Below, piece by piece: positions 41,913-51,183 of a stretch of DNA of 62,009 nucleotides. This stretch comes from Sphingobacterium siyangense. GTDB taxonomy: Bacteria; Bacteroidota; Bacteroidia; Sphingobacteriales; Sphingobacteriaceae. The DNA is taken from contig NZ_VLKR01000033.1 in assembly GCF_007830445.1 (NCBI RefSeq), positions 1 through 62,009 of the forward strand, written 5' to 3'. The first letter of the stretch is position 1; every line of letters begins with the position of its first letter. The position numbers and the translations under genes are program-made. A model generated the notes under the pieces. That model made no database searches. It saw only the letters and a program-made list of their open reading frames with translations, and was not told the origin of the DNA.

Positions 41913-42112
41913 TTTTTCATGATAACAGTTAAGTTCTAAAATAACATTTTTTGGATAAATAACTTTCCTATTTCCGGGGAAGGCTACATTATCACCAGAG
42001 GAGTTTGAAAGGAAATTGAATAAATAAAATATTGCACCTTAACCAAGTGTCCATTTTATTGTTGCAATTCCACACTTTCTTCTTCTTTGCTCATGTTGTT
42101 TATAATTATTTA

Positions 42113-43561
42113 TTATTGTCTACGGTTTTTAGTTTTAATTATTTTGATAGCTCTACAGGTTATCAAGTAGACAATGAAGATGAGAACCGTAACTATTATA
42201 ATACTATAATAATTTCTGATAGAACTCACCAACATCGGTTGTGTTTCAACTTTATTTATGATTGGAGATCTAAAAGATGCCAGTAATTGATTATTGATCA
42301 TTATGCTTAGACAAAAACCTAAATATCTAGCAAAAATACCTAACAATGAACCGTTAAACGCAGTCCGTAAAGGAAGTGCTCCTAAAGTAAATATCACAAG
42401 AGGAACTATTAAAGTTCCAGTAGCTAGCCCGAAAAAAAAGAGAGGTAAAACAAAATCGTATACTTCACCCTTGGATGAAAGCAATGCCAACATATATATG
42501 AAATACATTGTAAGACAAGAAAACCCCATGATAACTAAATTAATTATTGGCTTACCCATAATTAGTAATCTCGCTGTAGTAAAAAGACCTATGCATATCC
42601 CAGTAATGTTAGCCAGCCAAATGGGTACCATGTTTACAGGACTTACACCCAACACTACCTCGAGATGAACATATGTTAACCCAATTGTTCCCTTGAAAAC
42701 ATAAAAGAAAGTTAGAAGAAGCAGTCCAGCTTTAAAGTTTCCAACTTTTAAAGTACGAAGTTCAATAAGCGGATGTTTATATCTCAGTTCTCGTATAGTG
42801 AAAAGAATAGCCGTAATTAGTAGCAGAACGCTTAGTTTGATTACTTTAAAATTGTCAAACCACTTTAGGAATTTTCCGTATACTGAGATGTAGCTGATAA
42901 TGAGGCATAAATAGCAGTATAAGGACAATCCCACCCAGTCAAAGTGGTAAAGTGGTACTTTCCTAGAAAATCTGCCTGCTGAATTAAATGTTATCCACAC
43001 CAACAGCCAGACTGGTATCGAAGCTACAATGAGACCGGCAAAAAGGTAGTTAAAATTAAAGTATTCAAGCATGTGTGTGGAATATATGGCACATATGGGC
43101 CCCGAGGTTTGTAGCCCGCCGTAGAAAACGGCGTAACCAATGAGTTTCGCTCTGCTTGGATGAAGTCTGGCAAAAGTGAGATTTAGAACTATATTACATA
43201 GTAAGGAGCAGACTATTCCCTGTATAATTCTACAAGCTAGAAATACACCCCAGTCCCTTACATAAAAACACACAATATAACTTAAAATATTTAATGCAAG
43301 ACCGAAAATTAAGTAATCCTTAACACGAAAATATTTTATGATGCGTAAGTCCAAAGTTAAAAATATTACAATTACTGCATATAGCAAAACCACTGAATAT
43401 TGGATATCTAGTTGATCAACGCCATAAAAAGTAGCTGCAATTTTTGTATTGCTGGAATACAAAGAAAAACTAAACAGGGAGGTCATCAAAACGGCAAATA
43501 TAATGGATCTGGCTAACCACTCTGATACCCAAGGTTTAAATATCTGAAGATGCAATGTCAT
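42113..43561 (-). CDS. Major facilitator superfamily transporter (DHA2/EmrB-like, about 14 helices)
   Basis: This 482-residue membrane protein has about 14 hydrophobic segments. It includes an RIIQGIVCSLL-type motif C region and the loop RELRYKHPLIELRTLKVGNFKAG, which is typical of DHA2 (EmrB/QacA-like) drug:H+ antiporters in Bacteroidota. It would export a small toxic compound across the inner membrane. Its gene starts one base after the stop of the upstream hypothetical gene, so they form one unit. No partner membrane-fusion protein (EmrA-like) is present, which is unusual for EmrB types. The gene is AT-rich. Confidence 0.82.
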   Translation of the reverse strand: MTLHLQIFKPWVSEWLARSIIFAVLMTSLFSFSLYSSNTKIAATFYGVDQLDIQYSVVLLYAVIVIFLTLDLRIIKYFRVKDYLIFGLALNILSYIVCFYVRDWGVFLACRIIQGIVCSLLCNIVLNLTFARLHPSRAKLIGYAVFYGGLQTSGPICAIYSTHMLEYFNFNYLFAGLIVASIPVWLLVWITFNSAGRFSRKVPLYHFDWVGLSLYCYLCLIISYISVYGKFLKWFDNFKVIKLSVLLLITAILFTIRELRYKHPLIELRTLKVGNFKAGLLLLTFFYVFKGTIGLTYVHLEVVLGVSPVNMVPIWLANITGICIGLFTTARLLIMGKPIINLVIMGFSCLTMYFIYMLALLSSKGEVYDFVLPLFFFGLATGTLIVPLVIFTLGALPLRTAFNGSLLGIFARYLGFCLSIMINNQLLASFRSPIINKVETQPMLVSSIRNYYSIIIVTVLIFIVYLITCRAIKIIKTKNRRQ

Positions 43562-43562
43562 A

Positions 43563-44246
43563 TTAATAAGTTGTTAAATTAGCATATGAATTTATTCCTG
43601 TGTAAAGTATATCTGTAATATCTTTATCTGTAGTATATTTAATTCTTTCGGAGATTAGGTGAAGAACCTGGAGAAAACTTTCGTAACTTTTAATGGTGAA
43701 AAACTGTGAATACCATGATTCAGTTGTTAGGGGGCAGGGTTCAATATATCGGCTAAAAGTTAATCTTAGAAAAGCATCAATTTTTATGAATTTTTTCCTA
43801 TCGATGCTGATCTTAATTATTTGTTTTTTTTTCAGGTTAAGTGAAATCCATTTTAATTTACTTTTATCAAGCAGGAAAATTATTAGTTCACTAGACCAAA
43901 CTATGTGTTGTTTTTTAAATGAAATTCTGGCCATTTCACCAGCGTAAATAGGTCTATTTATATATTCATGCACATCTTGACATGGCCTTTTAAGAATAGT
44001 TTTTAAATTGAAGGTCCCATTTTCACGAATATTTATAGTATTAGCAAGATTGCTATTTTTTAATTTAAATAAGCATGAAAAATCCTTTTCCTCTTCTATC
44101 CAAGAGTCGTAACCGCCCCACTTGTTTATAGGCGAGTTACTTTTTATTCCACTGTAAAAATCCTTACCTATCATATTAGTTCGGTTCATTACAGTATTGT
44201 GTAAATGAAATGCATCCAATTTTACTCTAAGCATTATTTCATCCAA
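43563..44246 (-). CDS. Hypothetical protein coupled to the MFS transporter gene
   Basis: The product has 227 residues, is lysine- and isoleucine-rich, and has no signal peptide or membrane segment. I recognise no domain. Landmarks are INKWGGYDSWIEEEKDFSC near residue 40, a RPCQDVHEYINRP segment near 90, and a helical C-terminus. The one-base gap to the MFS gene implies shared translation, so it might be a regulator or a biosynthetic or immunity partner of the exported compound. Codon use is markedly AT-rich compared with the rest of the window, suggesting acquisition from elsewhere. Confidence 0.6.
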   Translation of the reverse strand: MDEIMLRVKLDAFHLHNTVMNRTNMIGKDFYSGIKSNSPINKWGGYDSWIEEEKDFSCLFKLKNSNLANTINIRENGTFNLKTILKRPCQDVHEYINRPIYAGEMARISFKKQHIVWSSELIIFLLDKSKLKWISLNLKKKQIIKISIDRKKFIKIDAFLRLTFSRYIEPCPLTTESWYSQFFTIKSYESFLQVLHLISERIKYTTDKDITDILYTGINSYANLTTY

Positions 44247-44619
44247 TTAAGATATTAAAAAGATATTTTTGCAATAGGATTTAAGTTTCTGTTCTCACGT
44301 ACTAAATTCAGTCTCAAATGTGTCCCTCAATAAATATTTATTAACTTATAGAACCAACAGTATTATCCCTGAAAAAATTAAATAAGAAACTCCTATTTTA
44401 TACTTGCAAAAGTAAATGAGCGATGCGAAGTACTTTTTTAATATATGGACATAGTTTTATGAAATCTAGCCAAAATACAATAGTGGAAAATTTATTTTTG
44501 ATGCATAGTTTTAGAAGTTTGATAAATAGTCTCAGTAAGGTCTTAAATATGATTTAAAAAGTGGCTGTGAACGATATAGCAAGGAATTCTATATTGAGTT
44601 CGCTAAAACAGATCACCAC
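44247..44619. other. Intergenic stretch, no gene seen
   Basis: This AT-rich gap separates the hypothetical gene from the IS4 relic. No supported open frame, tRNA or strong hairpin is visible. It should contain the promoter of the minus-strand hypothetical-MFS unit. Confidence 0.35.
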
Positions 44620-45530
44620 ATGATGGATATAAACCTATTTTCTCATATTCTCTCGCTTATCGATCGCGATCGTTTCAATTTTTTATTCGCAAGCATCATT
44701 CGGATAAGTGCCACATGGGTATAAGTACGGTGGCAAGCAAGGCCAATATGTCTTATGTGAATTCTTGTCGGGACCGCAAATTGTTTCGTGATCAGTATGT
44801 GGGGTTATTAAACACACACTGAAAGAAGCATACGCATCTTCGTTCAGAACTACGTATGTTAAATTTCTAAGATGTCTCTGTGACCCCGTTTTGCCTGTCC
44901 AAGAATGATAGGATTAGGTTATGAAGTGCCTAATATTTAGGTAAAGATTTGGATTACGATGGTTGTGTTCTAAGATTCGTGCATATTAGCGATGACAAAA
45001 CACATGAATCCACCATGACAAAGACTCTATCTTTTCCACAGGATTGTGTCTGGATATACGTTTTGGACAGTAGGGGCTTTTTCGTATTAAGGAGAAATAC
45101 AATATGAAATATATAGTACTGAAGTGTCGGCAAAGCGATGAACGGGTGATTGCAGACCAGTTATTGTCTTGGATGGAGTCTGCAAGAGCTCAGTACGAAG
45201 ATAATAAGGTGCGTCCTGCCAAAGTTTGGAATAGTATAAAAAATGTGGAGTATAACTCTTTGACCAAACATTTTCAAAGGAAAGCGGCCACGGTAGCGGC
45301 AATTTACATACACTGCTGGGAGATTGTGATATTCTCTAAATACCTCAAGTAGCAGTTGATTTTCACAAGTTTTGTTGCCACTTGCGAGAATGCCGTTTAC
45401 ATCTGGATTTCGACAGCTCCGATCGGAATATTACTCTTCAAATGAAAAATATGTGGAACATGTCCAATCTGCTGAATTTCATACGGCCAAATTTACGTCA
45501 AGATTGATCTGTAGGGATAGGTCGATGATC
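44620..45530 (+). pseudogene. Decayed IS4-family transposase
   Basis: Fragments in shifting frames follow the order of an IS4-type transposase of Bacteroidota. MMDINLFSHILSLIDRDRFN at 44620 is the N-terminus; SKANMSYVNSCRDRKLFRD at about 44730 matches the usual SxxSYxNxxR-ELFRD; LDYDGCVLRFVHISDDKTHE at about 44950-45010 is the DDE-domain strand; NVEYNSLTKHFQRKAATVAA with a C-x-E-I-IFSKYLKQ (about 45240-45360) stands where the YREK/RW-E-LFFKWLKQ motif should be; CENAVYIWISTAPIGILL (from about 45380) and MSNLLNFIRPNLRQD are the C-terminus. Stops and frameshifts are frequent and the middle is shortened. I cannot place terminal inverted repeats. Confidence 0.65.
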
Positions 45531-45720
45531 CGTCTATTTCAGACAAAATACACGAAAATAATAAACATGAACGGTCAATGTGAAGAGTAACAAAAAAAGC
45601 CGCGTAAAAGTAGCCAGAGATAGGGACTTATATGTACCTAACGGTACTGAAATAGTCTAATAAAATTTAGTAGATAAGTTTCGAAGTGAAATAATTGTAA
45701 TATTTAATCGTCAAAAATCT

Positions 45721-45728
45721 TATTTTTG
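45721..45728 (+). promoter_or_regulatory. Candidate -7 element (TATTTTTG) for the AraC gene
   Basis: TATTTTTG matches TAnnTTTG but ends only 15 bases before the ATG at 45744, and the nearest upstream TTG is 23 bases away, slightly too far. It is suggestive only. Confidence 0.28.
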
Positions 45729-45743
45729 TTTGTTTTTGAAATT

Positions 45744-46538
45744 ATGGCTATTGAAATTGAATATAAATATGGAATTGATACTTATGTAGAATCTATATTC
45801 GTATTACGACAGCAAATTGAACAAAGGTTTCAGATGCACAGTCATAAAAAAGCACAGCTGCTGCTTATAACTGGAGGTCTTGCTATTCTGCAGACAAAGG
45901 AAAAAGACTATTATATCCCTATTAACCATTTCATTTGGATACCTAAGAATTTTTTTCATAACTTAAAATTTACGGCAAATAATCTAGAACTTATCAACAT
46001 ATACTTCCCAGACGAAGATCACTACCGGTCCCCTTTTTATGCAGAGCTTGGTATCTACCCTGTAAGTAGTCTTCTAACTGAAATGTTAAAATTCACCAAG
46101 GATTGGCAAGGACACTATTTTAAGGGGGCTTGGGAATATGAGTTTATGTCTGCCTTAAAACACATGCTACCGCATGAAGAACTTCCGAGCTTTAACTTAC
46201 AGCTTCCCACAACAGAAAATCACAAAGTATCACCTATACTGGAGTTCATTTGGAATAATTTACATGAACCTTTAACATTGCATCATACATCTCGAGCTTT
46301 CGCACTGAGTGAGAGAAGTCTAACAAGGCTTTTTAAAGACATTCTCGGTATTTCTGTCATACAATACGTTAAGATGGCAAGAATTATTAAGGCATTACAT
46401 CTGTTAGCTGACACGCAATTAAACATAAGCAGTATCTCATATTCTGTGGGATTTTCTAATAATTCTGCATTTAGCGTTGCTTTTAAGCAGTTAACTAATT
46501 TGAGTCCATCTGAGTATAGATTAATGGTAATCAAATAA
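45744..46538 (+). CDS. AraC family transcriptional regulator
   Basis: The product (264 residues) has an N-terminal cupin-like part (HSHKKAQLLLITGG, NHFIWIPKNFFH) and a C-terminal double helix-turn-helix (about 170-262; TSRAFALSERSLTRLFKDILG, ISSISYSVGFSNNSAFSVAFKQLTNLSPSEYR). I use the ATG at 45744; a TTG six codons upstream is open too. It stands alone between the IS4 relic and the small DUF3861 gene. Its target is unknown. It may be the left edge of the iron locus or the last gene of the accessory region. Confidence 0.88.
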   Translation: MAIEIEYKYGIDTYVESIFVLRQQIEQRFQMHSHKKAQLLLITGGLAILQTKEKDYYIPINHFIWIPKNFFHNLKFTANNLELINIYFPDEDHYRSPFYAELGIYPVSSLLTEMLKFTKDWQGHYFKGAWEYEFMSALKHMLPHEELPSFNLQLPTTENHKVSPILEFIWNNLHEPLTLHHTSRAFALSERSLTRLFKDILGISVIQYVKMARIIKALHLLADTQLNISSISYSVGFSNNSAFSVAFKQLTNLSPSEYRLMVIK

Positions 46539-46818
46539 TATTATGCATTCTTTAAAATTTTATAGTAAATTAAGGATTCCTGATTATCTGAACAAAAATT
46601 TGTTACCAATGATTTCATTTGATAATTTCAAATTGATATAATTAATCGGTAGATTTCAAATTAAAGTAAAAATATCCATCCTTTGTTTTATATTCAGGAT
46701 TAAATGAGAATACTTTTTTTAAATTCAAAATAATCATGGCGACAAGCTTTAAGGAGGCTATTTAGATCAGCGTTAAGATATGATTTAGTTAATGGAGAAT
46801 CAAAAAATAAGATTTAAA
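46539..46818. other. Intergenic region before the DUF3861 gene
   Basis: AT-rich, with no gene seen and no clear promoter box. In-frame ATG codons at 46792 and 46819 are alternative starts for the next gene. Confidence 0.3.
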
Positions 46819-47112
46819 ATGGAAAAGAAATCCCACCAATATAAAATTCAATTGGAATATTTAAAGAATAACAAAGGGGAAATATTGGAGCAGGAACCCT
46901 TGACGTTCGAATTCCAAAATCACGATGACATTTTTAAAATTATTGAAATGTCAATACAAAGGAATAATTTTCCTACACAACAAGACAATGTAGAGTTTGC
47001 GTTGGGATTGAAGCTATTTAGTGAGGTAATGCTGAGAAATAAAGATAATTCTTTGTTTGAGGATTTTATTCCTGCATTCCAGCAATTGATGAATAAAATA
47101 AAATCTAAGTAA
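46819..47112 (+). CDS. DUF3861 family small protein
   Basis: This 97-residue soluble protein matches the DUF3861 pattern: H-Q-Y-KIQLEYL at the start, LTFEFQNHDDIFKIIE in the middle, then FALGLKLFSEVMLRN and LFEDFIPAFQQLMNKI. The family has no known function. I start at 46819 because homologues as I remember them begin just before the HxYxI strand; the ATG at 46792 would add nine residues. It lies 12 bases before the propeller gene and may be its operon leader. Confidence 0.72.
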   Translation: MEKKSHQYKIQLEYLKNNKGEILEQEPLTFEFQNHDDIFKIIEMSIQRNNFPTQQDNVEFALGLKLFSEVMLRNKDNSLFEDFIPAFQQLMNKIKSK

Positions 47113-47124
47113 TAAAATACGATC

Positions 47125-48141
47125 ATGTATAATTCTTTGTTTTTATTTTTCTTCTTCTGGTCAAACATCCTATTTGCTCAAAAGAAGCAGTATATCCTGG
47201 CTCTATCGAAGGGAGATAGTTCATTGGTTGTTTTGGATTATCAAACGCTCAAGGCTATAAAATCAATCCCCCTCAGTACAGATCCCCATGAGATCGTAAC
47301 CAATAGCGAAGGAACTGAAGCCTATATTTCACATCCGATTCTGACAGGGATCGGAACCAAAATTAATGTGGTCGATCTGAAAAACTTAAATTTAAAAAGG
47401 ACAATAGATACAAAGCCTTTTTATACACCTCACGGCTTATCCTATCAGTCTAATAAGCTCTGGGTTACAGTACAGGGATCGAAAGCAGTGGTCTTATTGG
47501 ATTTAAAGACGGATCGAGTTGAACAAGTATTTGGAACCGGTCAAGACTTTACTCACTTGATATCCGTTCGGAATGACGGTTTAGCATTCTATACAACCAA
47601 TGTTGAATCCGGAACAGTCAGTGTTTATGAAAAAAGGGATATTCCTCCCTATATGCCTCCAACAGGAGTCTTGCCTCCCAATGCAAAAATACGGAAGGAG
47701 TGGCGGCAAGATCTCATACAGGTTGGTATCGGCGCGGAGGGGTTTGATGTTTCCAGAGACGGCAAAGAATTGTGGACAGCTCGTCCAGATGGTCATATCA
47801 TCGTGGTGGATTTGGAGAAAAAGCTTATCAAGCATGATATAAATAGTGGTGTATTGGGCTTACATCGTCTCAAAATAACACCCGATGGAAATACAGTATG
47901 TATTGTGAGTGTTAAAACAGGCGATCTACTTTTTTATAATCGGACCACATTGCAACTTGAGCAAAAACAAAAAATTGGTAGAGGTGCAGGTATCTATATG
48001 GATCCTGAACAAGAACGTATGTTCATCTCTTGTACCCCAGACAATTATATTGCTGTAATAGACCTAAAGACTCGGCAGGAAATTAAGAGAATTAATATAG
48101 CAAGGCCTGACGGAGTTACTTCCGTGGAGGTTCTTAAATAA
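47125..48141 (+). CDS. Secreted YVTN/YncE-type beta-propeller protein
   Basis: The 338-residue protein has a signal peptide (MYNSLFLFFFFWSNILFAQ) and about seven blades with V-V-D-L or V-L-D-L closing strands (VVDLKNLNLKRTI, VVLLDLKTDRVEQVFG, VIDLKTRQEIKRI). It belongs to the YncE/cytochrome D1-like propellers. E. coli YncE is iron-regulated and periplasmic, with no firm function. Its stop overlaps the sensor kinase start by one base, so it could present a ligand to that kinase. A second, different propeller of this class is encoded at 54997, within the receptor operon. Confidence 0.82.
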   Translation: MYNSLFLFFFFWSNILFAQKKQYILALSKGDSSLVVLDYQTLKAIKSIPLSTDPHEIVTNSEGTEAYISHPILTGIGTKINVVDLKNLNLKRTIDTKPFYTPHGLSYQSNKLWVTVQGSKAVVLLDLKTDRVEQVFGTGQDFTHLISVRNDGLAFYTTNVESGTVSVYEKRDIPPYMPPTGVLPPNAKIRKEWRQDLIQVGIGAEGFDVSRDGKELWTARPDGHIIVVDLEKKLIKHDINSGVLGLHRLKITPDGNTVCIVSVKTGDLLFYNRTTLQLEQKQKIGRGAGIYMDPEQERMFISCTPDNYIAVIDLKTRQEIKRINIARPDGVTSVEVLK

Positions 48142-49202
48142 TGAGCATGAAAGTGAGTAAATTTAATAATATAAGGGTGTTGGTACATCTACTTTCCTGG
48201 ACATTGCTTGCATTTGCTTTGCTTGGATACCCCTATACATTAAAAAAGGAAATATCTTATCCCGCTGAATTTTTGATTAAGCAGGTTATTCACCTTTGTA
48301 TTATGGTGATAGCTTATTATATGAATTCGTATTATTTTGTGCCCTACTTTCTATTTAATAAGAGATATGTATGGTATGTAATAAGTATCGTATGTTTTGT
48401 TCTATTTGCTTCTTTTTTTATGTCTTTTGTGTCTCGGCTACTTGATCTCCATAACAAGGAACCATTTTTACAGATTCCTACTATCTGGCATAGATTATAC
48501 CTTGACCGTTTTGCAACTTGGACAACTTTGATCATGCTGGGTATTAGTACCTCTATGTCGATTATGACTAAATGGAATAAAGACAGTAAAAGGTTAGTGC
48601 ATTTGGAACACGAGCAAGTTCAAATGGAACTTACCACGTTGAGAGCACAAATCCATCCGCATTTTCTTTTTAACACCCTTAATAGCATTTATGCACTTAG
48701 CTATTTAGATGCAGATGCTTCACGAAAAGCGCTTGCGCAGACTTCGCGGTTGCTCCGCTATCAATTTTACGAGGTAAAACATACATTGACCCCATTAGCA
48801 AATGAGTTGGCATTTATAAAAGACTATGTGTCTATTATGCGATTACGTACAAATAACAATATTCATATCGAATTGTTGATCCCCGAAGAAACTGGAGATT
48901 TTCAAATTGCACCCATGCTTCTGATCTCATATATTGAAAACGTTTTTAAACATGGTATTACTGATGATGATGCAACTATATTCATCAAAATAGCAATGGA
49001 GGGTGATATACTAACGTTGAAAACAAAAAATAAAATTGGTACATTTTCCAATAGCTTAGAGGAGCTTGAAATAAAAGGAGTAGGAATGAGTAACGCAAAA
49101 AGGAGACTAGAATTATTATACGCATCGCGTTATAACATAATCACTGAAGTAGACGAAGTAAACAGGACCTATAATTTAAAACTTGCAATCCAACTGACAT
49201 GA
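48141..49202 (+). CDS. LytS/YehU-type sensor histidine kinase
   Basis: This 353-residue membrane kinase has four helices at about 15-140, then the His_kinase domain with AQIHPHFLFNTLNSIYAL (phospho-histidine H174) and a C-terminal ATPase domain (MLLISYIENVFKHGI as N-box; GVGMSNAKRRLELLY as G-box). It pairs with the LytTR response regulator, whose start overlaps its stop by 4 bases. No extracellular sensor domain is apparent, so the signal is probably sensed in the membrane or through the co-transcribed propeller. Confidence 0.92.
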   Translation: MSMKVSKFNNIRVLVHLLSWTLLAFALLGYPYTLKKEISYPAEFLIKQVIHLCIMVIAYYMNSYYFVPYFLFNKRYVWYVISIVCFVLFASFFMSFVSRLLDLHNKEPFLQIPTIWHRLYLDRFATWTTLIMLGISTSMSIMTKWNKDSKRLVHLEHEQVQMELTTLRAQIHPHFLFNTLNSIYALSYLDADASRKALAQTSRLLRYQFYEVKHTLTPLANELAFIKDYVSIMRLRTNNNIHIELLIPEETGDFQIAPMLLISYIENVFKHGITDDDATIFIKIAMEGDILTLKTKNKIGTFSNSLEELEIKGVGMSNAKRRLELLYASRYNIITEVDEVNRTYNLKLAIQLT

Positions 49203-49927
49203 TATTAAATTGTGTGACGATCGATGATGAACCATTAGCACTAGGTCTCCTTAATTCCTTTATCGAAAATACGCCAGCATTGCGGCTGATTTCTACCTAT
49301 AATAGTACAAAGGACATTATCGATAGAATTTCTGAAATAGAATTTGAGTTGTTGTTTTTGGATATAAATATGCCTGGCATTAATGGAATCGAAATCGCGC
49401 GATCTGTTAAGGAATTGGAGGAATCCAAACGGCCAAAAGTTATTTTCACTACAGCGCATAATGAATTTGCTGTCGAAAGCTATGAAGTAGAAGCTTTAGG
49501 CTATTTATTAAAACCCTTTGAATATCATGAATTTTTGAATGTTGTCGATAAAGCTTCTAAATACTACCAGTCAACAATTGCAGCCTTGCCTAATCTTCTC
49601 GGGGAGGGGGCACTATTTGTCAGATCTGATCATCAACAAATAAAGATTGCATGGGAGGATATTAAATTTATTCAAGGCTTAAAAGATTATGTTGCTATTC
49701 ATTTGAAATCCTCTGACAAAACAATTGTCACGTTAGCTACATTGAAGTCACTTGAACAGAAATTGCCGTTAGAAAGATTCCGGCGGATTCAAAAGTCGTA
49801 TATCGTGGCATTGGATGCGGTCACGTCTTTATCCACCAATAGTGTATGGATTGAGGATTATGAAATAACAATTGGGGAGCAGTATAAAAAAGGACTTCAC
49901 GCAATCTTTAAAAAGTTGCTTACTTAA
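49199..49927 (+). CDS. LytTR family response regulator
   Basis: The 242-residue regulator has a receiver domain (1-120) with acidic pair D9-D10, phosphorylation site D55 in LFLDINMPG, and K-P-F at about 106, followed by a LytTR DNA-binding domain (about 145-240; LFVRSDHQQIKIAWEDIKFIQGLKDYVAIHL). It forms a two-component pair with the overlapping kinase gene. The nearest plausible target is the siderophore operon starting at 51184, 1.2 kb downstream beyond the divergent AraC gene. Confidence 0.93.
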   Translation: MILNCVTIDDEPLALGLLNSFIENTPALRLISTYNSTKDIIDRISEIEFELLFLDINMPGINGIEIARSVKELEESKRPKVIFTTAHNEFAVESYEVEALGYLLKPFEYHEFLNVVDKASKYYQSTIAALPNLLGEGALFVRSDHQQIKIAWEDIKFIQGLKDYVAIHLKSSDKTIVTLATLKSLEQKLPLERFRRIQKSYIVALDAVTSLSTNSVWIEDYEITIGEQYKKGLHAIFKKLLT

Positions 49928-50018
49928 GAGAGATTAAATTCCTCAACTGCCTTATCATTTCTTGGTGCCAAGTTATCCGATGTATATAGTTGTAACTTAA
50001 GTGATTTACTAATCATGC

Positions 50019-50963
50019 TCAATTTTTTCTGGCCATTTCTTTAGGAGTAACATCGAAAGTTCTTTTAAAAATGAGAATAAAATGAGAAACATTTTTATAA
50101 CCCAATCGTGCCGCAATATCGTTTACACTATATCCATCGCATACTAAGGCTTTTGCTTCTAGCATACGAAGATGGATAATATAGGATTTTATCGTTGTTC
50201 CAAATTTTAACTTGAAGAAATATTTAAGTTTAAAATCATTTAATAGCACCAACCTTGACAACTGTTTGATTGTCGGAGATTGTTGATAATTTGTAAGTAA
50301 ATAGGCTTTTGCAATGGCTAATTTTTGTTCAACTTCGCTTGGAATTGTTGAATCAGAAAAATTCAGGGGAGCCTGTAGAAGCAAGAGATATAAAAGTTCT
50401 TTTATTTTTAACTCAAAATAATATCTTTTAAACGGACCATCAATATTTTCGTATAAAAGGCTGTCAATTATATTTTTTATGCTGGGTTCAAGAAAATATT
50501 CAAAGGAATTGCTTGCGTGGCTCACCAGATTTTCAAAAAAATTATCCTTATTGATCCAAGGTTCCTTTCCAAAAAGGTTGGTAAAAAAATCTACAGAAAA
50601 TAAAACGGTACAGCGGGATGCCTTAGTTTCCAGTGTAGTTAACTGTTGTGCCTGAGTCGTTAACTTATTGGAGATCCTAACTATACCTCGTTGACAGACT
50701 ATTGATATAAAGGGTTTATCTATGTATAATTGTGTGGCAAATAAGTTTTCTTCCTCTAATATGCATAATCCGGGCATAACCCATCTTCTCACCGACAATT
50801 TACCCAGATCAGTTTTAAATTCCTTTTTGCTATAAACTATTTCATCCCTATCACTGCCTCTCACAGGGAGTGTAATTTCCATTATTTGTCTACTATTATC
50901 AGCTTGTGCTAAGAGACGAATATTGATATAATTCTTCATTTTATTTTTAATCATTCTAAACAA
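50019..50963 (-). CDS. PchR-like AraC family transcriptional regulator
   Basis: The 314-residue protein has a long, divergent N-terminal ligand-binding part and a C-terminal double helix-turn-helix (about 225-312; IKQLSRLVLLNDFKLKYFFKLKFG, VNDIAARLGYKNVSHFILIFKRTFDVTP). The L-x-K-x-FKxxFG-T and GYKNVSHF pattern is that of PchR/YbtA-like regulators, which sense ferric siderophores in the cytoplasm and activate receptor genes. It is divergent from the TonB-dependent receptor with a 220-base gap, the usual arrangement. The ATGs at 50963, 50954 and 50939 are all possible. Confidence 0.87.
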   Translation of the reverse strand: MFRMIKNKMKNYINIRLLAQADNSRQIMEITLPVRGSDRDEIVYSKKEFKTDLGKLSVRRWVMPGLCILEEENLFATQLYIDKPFISIVCQRGIVRISNKLTTQAQQLTTLETKASRCTVLFSVDFFTNLFGKEPWINKDNFFENLVSHASNSFEYFLEPSIKNIIDSLLYENIDGPFKRYYFELKIKELLYLLLLQAPLNFSDSTIPSEVEQKLAIAKAYLLTNYQQSPTIKQLSRLVLLNDFKLKYFFKLKFGTTIKSYIIHLRMLEAKALVCDGYSVNDIAARLGYKNVSHFILIFKRTFDVTPKEMARKN

Positions 50964-51100
50964 AGCAAAGTTGCAGCCTCTAAATCTTGTAAAAAAGAGT
51001 TTCGTCGATCTAGGTTGAGCTTTGGTCGAAAATATCCTTATAATCCCTAAAACATGATTTTTAATCCCATTTCCGTTATCCCGCGAAGGTCGTCATCTCT

Positions 51101-51108
51101 TAAATTTG
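51101..51108 (+). promoter_or_regulatory. Candidate -7 element (TAAATTTG) of the siderophore receptor operon
   Basis: TAAATTTG matches TAnnTTTG, 76 bases before the receptor start at 51184. No TTTG element lies 19-21 bases upstream, as expected for a promoter needing an activator such as the divergent PchR-like protein. Confidence 0.33.
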
Positions 51109-51183
51109 CTTCAATTTGAAATTAGTCTAAATAACAATAGTATTACAAAAGATTGGTCCATGTTAATTAATCTAAGTCATATA

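Larger units (their letters stand above)
41235..42112. other. Gene-poor stretch
   Basis: Apart from the repeat flank and the structured region at 41769-41902, I see no supported gene. A forward frame at 41452-41661 (69 codons) has no recognisable content and is probably chance. Confidence 0.4.

Noticed and set aside
41720..41920. Minus-strand open frame of 66 codons starting MKKHTFSKRK
   Set aside because: It overlaps the three-hairpin structure and terminator, has no convincing protein character, and is better explained as part of a structured RNA.
45372..45590. Forward open frame of 72 codons
   Set aside because: It is out of frame with the transposase relic; the meaningful fragments (CENAVYIWIST and MSNLLNFI) read in other frames.
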